A stretch of 64,000 nucleotides of DNA from DUML01 sp050949905 (GTDB taxonomy: Bacteria > Bacillota > Desulfitobacteriia > Desulfitobacteriales > Syntrophobotulaceae). The notes beneath the pieces were generated by a model. That model ran no database searches. It saw only the letters and a list, made by a program, of their open reading frames with translations, and was not told the origin of the DNA. Positions within the stretch are counted from its first letter, which is position 1, and each line of letters begins with the position of its first letter. Made by a program: the position numbers and the translations under genes. The stretch spans positions 62,001-126,000 of the forward strand of contig JBMNGP010000003.1 of NCBI GenBank assembly GCA_050949905.1, read 5' to 3'. This document shows positions 1 to 8,133 of the stretch, piece by piece.

Positions 1-13
1 AGGGGGTGACATT

Positions 14-331
14 ATGCCAAGAGGAGACGGAACCGGGCCTATGGGAATGGGTCCTATGACAGGGCGAGGTGCAGGATTTTGCGCAGGTTTTGCCGTTCCG
101 GGTTATGCAAATCCAATCGGTTACGGATTTGGATTCGGACGGGGACGAGGCTTTAGGCGAATGTTTTATGCGACCGGTTTGCCAAGGTGGGCACGCTTTG
201 GTACTCAAAATGCAAATGGGGCGTACTTTGCATCAGATGCTGATGAAAAAGAATTTCTGAAAAGGCAGGCTAAATTTCTTGAAAATCAGCTTGATGATGT
301 AAAAAAGCGCCTCGATGAGTTAGAAGAATAG
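14..331 (+). CDS. DUF5320 family Gly/Met-rich small protein
   Basis: This 105-residue protein opens with the glycine, methionine and proline-rich signature MPRGDGTGPMGMGPMTGRG that marks the DUF5320 family. It ends in a charged, probably coiled-coil segment (about residues 75-105, rich in Lys, Glu and Leu). A good ribosome site (AGGGGGTGA) lies just before the ATG. The function of the family is unknown. It is regularly found beside NifX, DUF134 and MinD/Mrp-type genes, and the same company follows here, which suggests a role in metal or iron-sulfur centre handling. That role is inferred from neighbours only. A strong hairpin follows the gene and probably ends the transcript. Confidence 0.8.
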   Translation: MPRGDGTGPMGMGPMTGRGAGFCAGFAVPGYANPIGYGFGFGRGRGFRRMFYATGLPRWARFGTQNANGAYFASDADEKEFLKRQAKFLENQLDDVKKRLDELEE

Positions 332-343
332 TCCTGTCGTAAT

Positions 344-374
344 GCGAAAGGCAGGCTTGCTGCCTGCCTTTCGC
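344..374 (+). terminator. Strong hairpin after the DUF5320 gene
   Basis: A 13-bp perfect inverted repeat (GCGAAAGGCAGGC and its complement) with a 5-nt loop lies 13 bases after the DUF5320 stop. It is followed by TATTAT rather than a pure T-run, so it is a probable but not ideal intrinsic terminator. Confidence 0.6.
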
Positions 375-459
375 TATTATGCATAGATATGAAGTTACAA
401 AATAATACTTACTCTAATCCTATGTGAAAGTGAGATTCTACCAGAAAGGAAATAAAATA

Positions 460-1425
460 ATGCTTGTATTCGGTCCTATACCCTCACGAAGATTGGGGCA
501 AAGTCTTGGGGTCAACAATATTCCGCCAAAAGCTTGTTCTTATTCCTGTATTTATTGCCAGATTGGAAGAACGACAAATATGCGGATAAACAGAAAAAAA
601 TTCTATGAGCCTCTTGAAGTATATTCACTAGTTCAGTCTAAGGTAAAACAGCTTCAGGAATATGAAAAGAAGCTGGACTATATATCTTTTGTTCCAGATG
701 GTGAACCTACGCTTGATAAAAATCTAGGCACTGAACTTGATCTTATAAAAGAATTAAATATTAAGACAGCGGTTATTACGAATGCATCTCTTTTATGGAT
801 GGATGATGTTAAAGAGGATTTATCAAAAGCAGATTGGGTGTCTGTAAAGATCGATGCAGTTTGGGACGATGTTTGGCACAAGATCAATAGACCGCATGGT
901 GGTTTAAGTCTCAAAAACATTTTAGATAGTATAATTAATTTTTCAAAATCATATAAGGGAAACCTTGTAACTGAAACCATGCTTGTCTCTGGATTTAATG
1001 ATGATCTTCAGCATATTGAGGGAATAGCTGAACAAATTTCAAAAATCAATCCGCGTAAATCTTATTTATTGGTTCCAACAAGACCGCCTGCTGAAAAAAA
1101 TATATCCAGAGTGACCGGAGAAAAACTCATCCAAGCTGCTGGCATTATCAACAGTATTTCGGGCGTAGATGTTGAATGTATAACCGCAGATGATACAGAA
1201 CAAGGTTTTTTCTTTACCGATAACATTGTAAAGGATCTTTTAAGCATAACTTCGGTACATCCAATCAGAGAAGAAATTATTAAGCACTATTTTAAATTGG
1301 TGAAAGCAGATAGCTCAATCTTGCAAGAATTAATAAAGCAGAACAAAATAATTAGATGTACATACCAAGGAAAAACTTTTTACAAAAAAAATTTGCTTTT
1401 TTTTAATAAAAAAGATAGTTTGTAA
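460..1425 (+). CDS. Radical SAM protein (COG0731-like Fe-S oxidoreductase)
   Basis: The protein is 321 residues from the ATG at 460, which follows an AGAAAGGA ribosome site. An upstream in-frame GTG at 424 has no such site. The radical SAM motif Cys-x3-Cys-x2-Cys is at residues 26, 30 and 33 (CSYSCIYC) and should hold a 4Fe-4S cluster that cleaves S-adenosylmethionine. A DGEPT segment follows, typical of this subfamily. The last 90 or so residues look like a small winged-helix tail ending in Lys- and Phe-rich sequence. The substrate is unknown. It sits between the DUF5320 and DUF134 genes of an iron-sulfur cluster neighbourhood, so maturation of a metal protein or cofactor is a reasonable inference, not shown. 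Confidence 0.8.
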   Translation: MLVFGPIPSRRLGQSLGVNNIPPKACSYSCIYCQIGRTTNMRINRKKFYEPLEVYSLVQSKVKQLQEYEKKLDYISFVPDGEPTLDKNLGTELDLIKELNIKTAVITNASLLWMDDVKEDLSKADWVSVKIDAVWDDVWHKINRPHGGLSLKNILDSIINFSKSYKGNLVTETMLVSGFNDDLQHIEGIAEQISKINPRKSYLLVPTRPPAEKNISRVTGEKLIQAAGIINSISGVDVECITADDTEQGFFFTDNIVKDLLSITSVHPIREEIIKHYFKLVKADSSILQELIKQNKIIRCTYQGKTFYKKNLLFFNKKDSL

Positions 1426-1508
1426 AACAACCAAAATTTATAAATGCTTAATTTTAAACAATTAAAGAGCGCTTTAGCTACTTTTATTTATATTGAGGTG
1501 ACTAAAAA

Positions 1509-1883
1509 ATGCCTAGACCAATGAAATGGAGAAAAGTATGCTGTTTGCCTGAAAGCAGTAAGTTTGGTCCCCTTGACTTAAAGGTGGATGATGAGAATAT
1601 TGTTAGAATGACAGTTGATGAGTATGAAGCCATAAGGCTTATTGATTTGGAAGGCTTTACGCAAGAGGAATGCGCCAAGCAGATGGATGTTGCACGCACT
1701 ACTGTTCAAGGCATTTACGCTGAAGCTAGAAAAAAGATTGCCGAGTCTCTGGTAAATGGTAAGGTACTCTTGATAGAAGGTGGTGAATACAGGCTATGTG
1801 AAGGATTCGGAAATGGGTGCGGACGAGGTTGTCGCAGGCATCGACATGGTTGGCGCTTTGCAGGTAGTGATAGAGGTGACTGA
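1509..1883 (+). CDS. DUF134 family predicted DNA-binding protein
   Basis: This 124-residue protein matches the DUF134 pattern: an N-terminal MPRP..WR.V segment with nearby cysteines, then a sigma-region-4-like helix-turn-helix at about residues 45-75 (EAIRLIDLEGFTQEECAKQM). A C-terminal Cys/His/Arg-rich tail could bind metal. The ribosome site is GAGGTG. Members of this family are predicted transcription factors found near NifX-type genes. The NifU-like gene starts 2 bases after its stop, so the two are co-transcribed. I infer that it senses a metal or cluster status and regulates this locus. No operator could be identified. Confidence 0.8.
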   Translation: MPRPMKWRKVCCLPESSKFGPLDLKVDDENIVRMTVDEYEAIRLIDLEGFTQEECAKQMDVARTTVQGIYAEARKKIAESLVNGKVLLIEGGEYRLCEGFGNGCGRGCRRHRHGWRFAGSDRGD

Positions 1884-1885
1884 TA

Positions 1886-2284
1886 ATGTATTCTGACAAA
1901 GTGATAGAACATTTTATGTGTCCTCAAAATGCTTATAGTATGCCGGATGCTGATGCAGAAGGGAGTTTCGGTGATCCTACATGCGGAGATTATCTTACGA
2001 TTTATATTAAAGTAAAAGACAATCGTATAAGCGAAATAAGCTTTCTTGTGCTTGGTTGCCCTGCAGCAATTGCAACATCCAGTATGACGACGGTATTAGC
2101 TAAGGGTAAAACCCTGGATGAAGCATTGGAAATTTCAGAAGAAGATGTCATACATGCCTTAGATGGACTTCCTGAGAACAAGGTTCATTGCTCTAATTTA
2201 GGCGTTAGCGCATTACGAAATGCGATCAATAATTATATTAATAGAATGGAGGATTCTCATGAAAATATCAATTCCGGTAGATGA
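1886..2284 (+). CDS. NifU/IscU-type iron-sulfur scaffold protein
   Basis: A 132-residue protein with the NifU N-terminal scaffold fold. The three cluster-ligand cysteines of the family are visible: Cys33 in GDPTCGD, Cys58 in LGCPAA and Cys102 in HCSNLG, with the conserved Asp35. It should assemble Fe-S clusters for transfer to apo-proteins in the cytoplasm. The length is typical for a stand-alone IscU-like domain, with no C-terminal Nfu domain. It starts 2 bases after the DUF134 stop and its end overlaps the NifX-domain gene, showing tight operon packing. It supports the view that this locus builds or moves metal clusters. Confidence 0.85.
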   Translation: MYSDKVIEHFMCPQNAYSMPDADAEGSFGDPTCGDYLTIYIKVKDNRISEISFLVLGCPAAIATSSMTTVLAKGKTLDEALEISEEDVIHALDGLPENKVHCSNLGVSALRNAINNYINRMEDSHENINSGR

Positions 2285-2627
2285 AAAAAGTTTGGAGTCG
2301 AATGTATGTGTATCCTTTGGACGGGCTCCCTATTATCTCATTTATGATACTGAAACCAAGGAAAGTGTATTTCTTGATAACAGTGCAGCAGCAAGTACAG
2401 GCGGAGCAGGAATTAAGGCAGCACAAACAATAGTGGATAATAAAGTGAACGCTTTACTTACTCCCCGATGTGGCGAAAATGCAGCTAATGTGCTCAAATC
2501 CGCTGATATTAAAATATATAAAACAGCGGGTATTTCCGCTAAAAAAAATATTGATGACTTCATCAGTGGAAAGCTATCCTTACTCGATGAAATTCATCCT
2601 GGTTTTCAAGGCCATGGAGGGAACTAA
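2259..2627 (+). CDS. NifX/NifB-type dinitrogenase iron-molybdenum cofactor domain protein
   Basis: The protein is 122 residues from the ATG at 2259, which is preceded by GGAGG. Starts further upstream lack a ribosome site. It begins MKISIPVDE and has the RNase-H-like NifX fold signatures, including SFGRAPYY and GAGIKAAQ. The family binds metal clusters or cofactor precursors. There are no nif structural genes in view, so a role in nitrogen fixation is not supported. The start lies inside the NifU-like gene (26-bp overlap) and the stop is one base before the next ATG. A second NifX domain occurs in the same neighbourhood, fused to Mrp. Confidence 0.85.
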   Translation: MKISIPVDEKSLESNVCVSFGRAPYYLIYDTETKESVFLDNSAAASTGGAGIKAAQTIVDNKVNALLTPRCGENAANVLKSADIKIYKTAGISAKKNIDDFISGKLSLLDEIHPGFQGHGGN

Positions 2628-2628
2628 A

Positions 2629-3489
2629 ATGAGGATAGCTGTGCTAAGTGGCAAGGGCGGCACAGGAAAAACGTTGGTATCAGTAAATTTGGCTGCGGTA
2701 GCCAAAACATCAACCTATATAGACTGTGATGTTGAGGAACCAAATGGACATCTATTCTTTAAGCCCAAGGATATCATTGAAGAAGAAATTTCAGTTAAAA
2801 TTCCAAAGGTGGATGGAAATCTATGCAGCGGATGCCGAAGGTGTGTTGAATTTTGCAAGTTTAATGCTCTTGCCTATATAAAAGATAAACTGATAGTATT
2901 TGAAGATATTTGCCACTCTTGCGGTGGATGTATCTTGCTTTGCCCTGAAAAGGCATTGACAGAGAAAGAAAAGGTTATCGGCAGGGTGCAAAAAGGTACT
3001 TCAGAGCAGGTGACAGTATATACCGGGATATTGAATCCTGGTGAACCTTCAGGGATACCCATAATAAAAAAGCTGCTTGATGAGAATGAACATGAAAGAA
3101 ACAAGACGATATTTATCGACTGCCCTCCTGGAAGTGCCTGTATAGTCATGGAAAGCATTAAGGATGCAGACTACTGTATATTAGTAGCTGAGCCTACATT
3201 GTTCGGAGTTCATAACCTTAACATGGTGTATGAACTAGTCAAGTTATTTAGTAAGCCGTTCGGAGTGGTTTTAAACAAGTGCCTTGACGGTGAAAATCCG
3301 TCGGAAAAATTCTGCATAGAAAAAGATATTCAGATTTTAGGCCGAATACCTTTTGATAATGAGCTTGGAACATTGAACTCAAATGCAGAAATTGCTGTAA
3401 GGAAAAGTGAAAGGTACCGAATGATTTTTTCTTCTTTGCTGGAGGCTGTGAAAAAGGAGGTGCATCATGAAACAACTTCTGATTCTTAG
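2629..3489 (+). CDS. MinD/ParA-family ATPase with inserted 2[4Fe-4S] ferredoxin domain (first copy)
   Basis: The protein is 286 residues from the ATG at 2629 (ribosome site GGAGGG). The deviant Walker A motif SGKGGTGKT is at residues 7-15. A two-cluster ferredoxin insert follows at about residues 64-105, with CSGCRRC and CHSCGGC motifs. The downstream half carries the expected DCPPG switch region. Proteins of this COG1149 type are cytoplasmic P-loop ATPases thought to act in iron-sulfur protein maturation, like Mrp/NBP35. It overlaps the next gene, its paralog, by 23 bases, which suggests that the two form a heterodimer. That pairing is an inference. Confidence 0.85.
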   Translation: MRIAVLSGKGGTGKTLVSVNLAAVAKTSTYIDCDVEEPNGHLFFKPKDIIEEEISVKIPKVDGNLCSGCRRCVEFCKFNALAYIKDKLIVFEDICHSCGGCILLCPEKALTEKEKVIGRVQKGTSEQVTVYTGILNPGEPSGIPIIKKLLDENEHERNKTIFIDCPPGSACIVMESIKDADYCILVAEPTLFGVHNLNMVYELVKLFSKPFGVVLNKCLDGENPSEKFCIEKDIQILGRIPFDNELGTLNSNAEIAVRKSERYRMIFSSLLEAVKKEVHHETTSDS

Positions 3490-4351
3490 TGGTAAAGGTG
3501 GTACTGGAAAGACAACCATAGCAAGCGCGTTTATCAAGCTATCTAAAGCTCGCGTTTATGCGGATTGCGATGTTGATGCACCTAACCTGCATCTTATAAC
3601 AAAGCAAAACTCCTTGCCAAAGAAAAGAGACTATTATGGCTTGCCGAAAGCCGAGATAGATACAGAGTTGTGCATAGAGTGCGGACAATGCAGGCAAAAC
3701 TGCCGTTTTGACGCTATTTCAGCAGATGGGAAATACAAGATAGATCCTTTTGCCTGTGAAGGCTGCGGGGTTTGCAAGCTTGTTTGCCCTGTTGGAGCTG
3801 TGACTTTAAAACCTGCTGTAGCCGGTGAACTGTTGTTATATACAGATGAGGAAAAAGTATTTTCTACAGCGCAGCTAAAAATGGGCAGCGGAACCTCCGG
3901 AATGTTGGTTACCGAGGTAAAAAAGCAAATGAAGTCAGCATCCGCTGATGTGGAGTTTGCTATTATTGACGGATCTCCCGGTATAGGCTGCCCGGTTATA
4001 GCGTCTTTGAGCGGTGTTGATATGGTGTTAATTGTGGCCGAGCCATCCATATCCGGAATTAGTGACATGGAGCGGATTATAAATACAGCTACGAAATTTG
4101 GCGTAAAGACGGCGGTATGTATCAATAAGTTTGACACAAATATGCAAAACACAGAAAAGATAGAAAACTTCTGTAAAGGTCAGGGAATTAGCCTTTTGGG
4201 TAGAATACCCTTTGATTCGGACGCGGTAAAAGCAATTAATAATGGGCAGACAATTGTTGATATAGTCTGTGCCTCAGGTGCAGCAGTGAAAGTAGTTTTT
4301 CGCAAGACAATGGAGCTGCTGTTTGAAGAAGGTGGTGGGCTGAGGTCATGA
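3467..4351 (+). CDS. MinD/ParA-family ATPase with inserted 2[4Fe-4S] ferredoxin domain (second copy)
   Basis: A 294-residue paralog of the preceding protein with the same layout: Walker A SGKGGTGKT at residues 8-16, a ferredoxin insert with CIECGQC and CEGCGVC, and the GSPGIGCP switch region. A very strong ribosome site (AAGGAGGTG) lies inside the end of the preceding gene, so translation is probably coupled. The two copies are common as a tandem pair in anaerobes. Its stop overlaps the start of the metallo-beta-lactamase-fold gene by 4 bases, extending the operon. Confidence 0.85.
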   Translation: MKQLLILSGKGGTGKTTIASAFIKLSKARVYADCDVDAPNLHLITKQNSLPKKRDYYGLPKAEIDTELCIECGQCRQNCRFDAISADGKYKIDPFACEGCGVCKLVCPVGAVTLKPAVAGELLLYTDEEKVFSTAQLKMGSGTSGMLVTEVKKQMKSASADVEFAIIDGSPGIGCPVIASLSGVDMVLIVAEPSISGISDMERIINTATKFGVKTAVCINKFDTNMQNTEKIENFCKGQGISLLGRIPFDSDAVKAINNGQTIVDIVCASGAAVKVVFRKTMELLFEEGGGLRS

Positions 4352-5169
4352 TTATCAAAACATTAGTTGAGAATACAGCGCTATCCAAAAACTTCGGCAG
4401 CGAACACGGACTTAGCCTTTATATAGAAGCAAATAGTCGCAAAATTCTTTTTGATGTTGGCGCTAGTGAATTATTTCTTGAAAATGCAAAGAAACTGAAT
4501 GTAGATATCTCTGAGGTTGATTATCTGATTATTTCGCATGGGCATTATGATCATGGTGGCGGGCTAAGAGCTTTTTTGCGTGAAAACACAAAAGCCGAGA
4601 TATTCCTACACCGACTGGCATTTGAAAAATACTATGCTTTGCGTTCGAATGATGAACCGGAGTATATTGGTCTGGATGAAGAACTGAAACAAAACAGGCG
4701 AATTGTACTTACATCAGACCGCTTCTTTATCTACAAGGGGATTCAAGTGTTCTCAAATATAACTAAAAAGGAACCTCTACCAAAGTCAAATGACAGTTTG
4801 CTTATGAAACATGACGGCAAAATAGTACAGGATACTTTTGCGCATGAACAAAACCTCATTATAGAGGAGGCAGGAAAGACGCTTTTGGTAACAGGCTGCG
4901 CCCACAATGGTATTGTAAATATTCTTGAATACTTCCATGACTTAAAAAGACGTATGCCTAACTATGTGATAGGTGGATTTCATCTTTCCAGCCGTTCTGG
5001 CGGAAACGAGGCCCATGAAATGATAGATAGAATTGGTAAATACCTGGTGGATACAAAAGCAAAGTTTTACACATGTCATTGCACTGGTCTGGAGCCTTAT
5101 AAAAGGCTGAAAACTATTATGGGTGATAGCATCGATTATCTGTCAGCAGGCAGTGAAATACACATATGA
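4348..5169 (+). CDS. Metallo-beta-lactamase-fold hydrolase (COG1237-like)
   Basis: A 273-residue protein with the metal-binding HGHYDHGGG motif near residue 65. A further conserved CAHNG segment is near residue 190, and HCTG near residue 250. This places it with the COG1237 group, annotated in some species as a dihydropterin ribofuranosylaminobenzene phosphate synthase; that specific reaction should not be assumed here. It binds one or two metal ions and acts in the cytoplasm. It overlaps the upstream ATPase gene by ATGA, so it belongs to the same operon. It is commonly found beside NifX and MinD-ferredoxin genes in anaerobes. Confidence 0.8.
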   Translation: MIIKTLVENTALSKNFGSEHGLSLYIEANSRKILFDVGASELFLENAKKLNVDISEVDYLIISHGHYDHGGGLRAFLRENTKAEIFLHRLAFEKYYALRSNDEPEYIGLDEELKQNRRIVLTSDRFFIYKGIQVFSNITKKEPLPKSNDSLLMKHDGKIVQDTFAHEQNLIIEEAGKTLLVTGCAHNGIVNILEYFHDLKRRMPNYVIGGFHLSSRSGGNEAHEMIDRIGKYLVDTKAKFYTCHCTGLEPYKRLKTIMGDSIDYLSAGSEIHI

Positions 5170-5200
5170 ATTATTTGATAGTGCAAATCAAGGGAGATGA

Positions 5201-5933
5201 ATGCCTGTGAAAGATATTAATACATTTATTTTGATTTCAGCCTTTGCGATAGGTGCAATGTTAGTAAACAGTTTGGGAATTTGGATTCTTTATAAAAATC
5301 GCGAATGGGCAGGAAAAAATCAAAGACTATTGTATGTGTTTTGCTGCGGGAATACTTATCTCTTCCCCGCTGATAATGGCTTTACCTCAAGCAATACAAA
5401 AAAACACCTACGCGGGATTCACTGCGCTCGCAGGATTTTTATTTATGTATTTCAGCAATGAGATCATCAAATACAAAACAAAGCAAAAAGAACTGGCCTT
5501 TGGCATAACTGCAATTGAAGGTATCTTAATTCATTCACTTATAGATGGCGTTGTATACACAGTTACTTTTAGTATCAGCACAGTAGTTGGAATTCTTACT
5601 GGAGTTGGGTTGGTTGTTCATGAGTTCGCCGAAGGCGTTATAACTTTTTCAATGTTACTTAAAGGTGGATATAGCACAAGGAAAGCTGGGATTTATGCTT
5701 TTCTTGCAGCAGCATTAACAACTCCTATCGGTGCCTTTATAGCATATCCAATTGTTCAACATCTTAGTAACAATGTTTTAGGACATATGCTTGGATTTGT
5801 TGCTGGTGTTTTAATATACGTTTCGGCATCGCATTTATTGCCTGAAGCAAGGGATTATGAGAAAAAGCACTCTACCCTAGCATTTATATTGGGAATTGTT
5901 TTCGCACTGCTTATTATGTTTGCCGAACACTAA
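5201..5933 (+). pseudogene. ZIP-family divalent metal transporter, single frameshift
   Basis: Two overlapping frames together make one ZIP-family membrane protein of about 243 residues. The first 38 or so residues (MPVKDINTF..NREWAG) read in one frame. The rest (CFAAGILISSPL onward) reads in the next frame. The switch falls at a run of six A at 5314-5319, and removing one A restores a continuous protein. The metal-site motif HEFAEG and several hydrophobic helices are intact downstream. ZIP proteins move zinc, iron or other divalent metals into the cytoplasm, which suits this cluster. The break may be a true mutation or a homopolymer sequencing error. Confidence 0.75.
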
Positions 5934-6111
5934 AGTTATTACAGCATTGTTTTTTGCAAGAGTTTTTTACCGAAAGTTGCAAATAATTTTTCCATAGTAT
6001 TGCAACTCCATTTTCCATAATGTTGCAAGCTCCATTTTCTACTTTTCAGCAGAAAAATAGAGTTTTGCAGACATTTATCACAATTTTGATCTTTGAAAAA
6101 TGAGGATTTTC

Positions 6112-6185
6112 TCAGGGGCTCTGCCCCTGAAACCCCGCCCTCGCCGGGGGGCAGAGGGCCATTAGAATGGCCCTTGAATTAAGGG
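6112..6185 (+). repeat. GC-rich structured repeat, inverted relative to 9187-9262
   Basis: Three consecutive small palindromes are visible: GGGGCTCTGCCCC, then CCCGCCCTCGCCGGGG, then a variable hairpin AGGGCCAT..ATGGCCCTT. A related copy lies on the other strand at 9262-9187. The first two segments are conserved in sequence. In the third hairpin both arms have changed together, so pairing is kept. This suggests selection for structure. The two copies flank the pair of IS3 elements. Confidence 0.6.
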
Positions 6186-6203
6186 TTTTGGTATTGACTG
6201 GCC

Positions 6204-6258
6204 GTCAAGGGTCTTCGGCTAGCGCCTTCGATGAACTCCGCTACGCTTCGCCCTTGAC
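6204..6258. repeat. GTCAAGG...CCTTGAC palindromic repeat, copy 1
   Basis: The outer 8-bp stem is GTCAAGGG/CCCTTGAC, with inner GC-rich palindromes (CTTCGGC, CGCTACGCTTCG). It is preceded by ACTGGC, as in the copies at 7721-7756 and near 9001. It looks like a REP-like or MITE-like hairpin repeat. Confidence 0.5.
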
Positions 6259-6541
6259 AGCCGCCAGGTATGTACTTTTATAAGATCAGCTAGAAATATT
6301 ACTATACCTGTGTTCGAGTTCTTTAATCATTGGTGTTTGGTTATGTCATCGGCCCTCCTTGTTGTCTGTTGAGGTTATCGAGCGGTAAATGTCGTTGATG
6401 CTGGATTCCCTTAGACGGTTGTTTTCTCCCGGAAACAAGAGAAGATAGCAGTGGTGCATAAGCCTGCCTTAGTCTGTAGTGGGTTTGCCGGACACGCAGA
6501 AAGGTTCTATAATAAAGAATAAGAAAGGGCGTGTGGAAAGC

Positions 6542-6832
6542 ATGGGCAAGCAAACTTTTACAGAAGACTACAAAAAGGAAATAGTGAGGTTAATTACAGA
6601 ATTAGGTAAGAAACCAGTTGATGTAGCCAGAGATATAGGAGTAACTGCTACATCAGTAAGAAGATGGGTGAGACAATTTAGTGAGCATGGAGAAAATGCT
6701 TTTCCCGGTAAAGGAAAACTAAGGCCTGCAGACGCAGAATTAAAGGCATTGGAAAAAAGAAATAAGGATCTCCAGGAGGAAATAGCAATATTAAAAAAAG
6801 CTATGGCCATCTTCACCAAGGACGTGAAATAA
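6542..6832 (+). CDS. IS3-family transposase OrfA (first IS3 element)
   Basis: A 96-residue protein with an N-terminal helix-turn-helix (KEIVRLITELGKKPVDVARD..TSVRRW) and a C-terminal leucine-zipper-like segment ending ILKKAMAIF. This is the usual OrfA layout for DNA binding and dimerisation. The ATG at 6542 fits the family start. A run TTAAAAAAAG at 6791-6800 sits in the right phase for a -1 programmed frameshift into the downstream frame. That frame is open from the slip to OrfB, giving the OrfAB fusion transposase. An earlier in-frame GTG at 6479 overlaps the promoter and is unlikely to be the start. Confidence 0.85.
   Translation: MGKQTFTEDYKKEIVRLITELGKKPVDVARDIGVTATSVRRWVRQFSEHGENAFPGKGKLRPADAELKALEKRNKDLQEEIAILKKAMAIFTKDVK
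6793..6800 (+). promoter_or_regulatory. Programmed -1 frameshift site A7G of IS3 OrfAB
   Basis: The slippery run AAAAAAAG is read as AAA AAA in OrfA. A -1 slip enters a frame with no stop through to OrfB. The same sequence context (ATTAAAAAAAGC) recurs in the IS3 element at 29.2-30.6 kb. Confidence 0.6.
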
Positions 6833-6879
6833 AGTATTTATTTATCAAAGAACACAGCTCCGAATTTTTCGTCAAGAAG

Positions 6880-7707
6880 ATGTGCCAAGTCCTAGAAGTA
6901 AGCAGGAGCGCATATTATGATTGGCTTAAAAGACCTGTAAGCTATCGTGAAGAAAATGACAAAGAATTAATCATTCATATTAAAGAAATATTTGATGAGT
7001 CAGACAGCACTTATGGCCATAGGAGAATCAAAAAGGCTTTAAGAAAAAGAGGAATAAAAACCAGCAATCAGCGAGTAAGACGGCTAATGAAAGAGAACGG
7101 TCTAATTAGTGTATTGAAATCAAAATATAAAGCTACAACTAATTCTAATCATAATTATCCGGTAGCACCAAATTTACTGAATAAAGACTTTAAAGCTAAT
7201 AGGATTAATCAAAAATGGGTTGGAGATATAACTTATATAGCAACCCAGGAAGGTTGGCTTTACCTAGCTGCTATTGAAGATCTATATCACAAAAAAATTG
7301 TAGGCTGGTCTCTTGATGGTAGAATAACAAAGCAGCTAACAATAAAGGCCTTAGAACAAGCAATCAGAAGGGAAAGACCTCCAAAAGGGCTTATATTTCA
7401 TTCCGATAGGGGGTCACAATATGCTGCCTATGATTACCAGGATAAACTAAAAGAAAACGGAATAATGCAAAGTATGAGTGCCAAGGGAGACTGCTACGAC
7501 AATGCATGTATGGAATCATTTTTCGCTACCTTAAAGAAGGATTTGGTTCATAGGAAACGGTTTAAGACCCGGGAGGAGGCAAAATTAGCAATAATTAACT
7601 ATATTGAAACCTGGTACAATTGCAAAAGATCTCACAGTGGTTTAGACTATATGTCTCCTATGGAATACCAAAGAAACCACAGTAACTCGCACACCTTAGT
7701 AGCTTAG
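6880..7707 (+). CDS. IS3-family transposase OrfB, DDE integrase domain (first IS3 element)
   Basis: A 275-residue open frame from the first ATG. It is probably made mainly as the C-terminal part of an OrfAB frameshift fusion, because the frame is open back to the slip site at 6793. It contains the HTH_21-like N-terminal segment (YGHRRIKKALRKRGI) and the rve integrase core with DDE residues in WVGDITYI, FHSDRGSQY and the ACMESFF segment. Downstream comes a palindrome-rich stretch and then the second IS3 element. The transposase looks intact. Confidence 0.85.
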   Translation: MCQVLEVSRSAYYDWLKRPVSYREENDKELIIHIKEIFDESDSTYGHRRIKKALRKRGIKTSNQRVRRLMKENGLISVLKSKYKATTNSNHNYPVAPNLLNKDFKANRINQKWVGDITYIATQEGWLYLAAIEDLYHKKIVGWSLDGRITKQLTIKALEQAIRRERPPKGLIFHSDRGSQYAAYDYQDKLKENGIMQSMSAKGDCYDNACMESFFATLKKDLVHRKRFKTREEAKLAIINYIETWYNCKRSHSGLDYMSPMEYQRNHSNSHTLVA

Positions 7708-7720
7708 TAATTATAAAGTT

Positions 7721-7756
7721 ACTGGCAGTCAAGGGCTGGCGTTAGCCAGGCGAAGC
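7721..7756. repeat. GTCAAGG-type palindromic repeat, copy 2 (half copy)
   Basis: It begins ACTGGCAGTCAAGGG and has the inner GGCGTTAGCC palindrome and GCGAAGC, but lacks the closing CCCTTGAC arm. It appears to have been cut by the start of the second IS3 element. Confidence 0.45.
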
Positions 7757-7817
7757 TTTATAATGGACCCAAGAGTTTGACACAAAATCAAAAAAAATAA
7801 GCTATAATAAAGGTACT

Positions 7818-8132
7818 ATGGAAAAAAGAAAAACTTACAAGCCAGAAGAAAAAGCTAATATTGTTCTTCAATTGCTCCGGGAGGAAAAAACCATTGCCCA
7901 GATCGCTTCGGAAACAGGTGTACACCCTACGGTTTTAGCCCGATGGAAAGCAGAAGCCATCGAAAATCTTCCCAGCCTTTTCACCAGAGGCGCCAGCGAA
8001 GTAGAGAAAATGCGCAAGCAGTACGAAGCTGAAAAGGAGGAACTGACCAAACAGATCGGCCAGTTGACAATTGAAGTCAATTGGTTGAAAAAAAAATCTG
8101 CTGAACTCTACGAGCGCCGAAGAAAGACGTGA
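7818..8132 (+). CDS. IS3-family transposase OrfA (second IS3 element)
   Basis: A 104-residue protein with a helix-turn-helix (IAQIASETGVHPTVLARWK) and a zipper-like C-terminus (IEVNWLKKKS). It belongs to a different IS3 subgroup from the first element. A run of nine A (8088-8096) lies at the position where OrfA and OrfB frames should meet. Unusually, the OrfB frame is at +1 (or -2) relative to OrfA. A normal -1 ribosomal slip would therefore not fuse them. Transcript slippage that removes one A or adds two would do so, as would a repair of a one-base error. Confidence 0.8.
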   Translation: MEKRKTYKPEEKANIVLQLLREEKTIAQIASETGVHPTVLARWKAEAIENLPSLFTRGASEVEKMRKQYEAEKEELTKQIGQLTIEVNWLKKKSAELYERRRKT

Positions 8133-8133
8133 A

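Larger units (their letters stand above)
5934..6541. other. Non-coding stretch: IS21 left end, palindromic repeats and IS3 promoter
   Basis: No gene is supported here. From left to right it holds 21 bases after the ZIP gene, the IS21 left end with TTGCAA repeats (5955-6050), a GC-rich palindromic repeat (6112-6185), a GTCAAGG-type hairpin (6204-6258), about 220 bases I could not assign, and a promoter-like pair TTGCCG - 17 bp - TATAAT (6485-6513) that should drive the IS3 transposase. Confidence 0.6.

Noticed and set aside
3634..4152. 172-codon minus-strand frame in the second MinD-ferredoxin gene
   Set aside because: It is fully antisense to a conserved ATPase gene, with no ribosome site or family match.
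6260..6480. A structured non-coding end of an IS110-type element before the first IS3
   Set aside because: The stretch could not be tied to any IS110 transposase, and no repeat or core site was found. It is left unassigned.
6341..6553. 70-codon minus-strand frame before the first IS3 element
   Set aside because: It overlaps the IS3 promoter and the orfA start, and its product has no recognisable features. It is treated as a chance frame.
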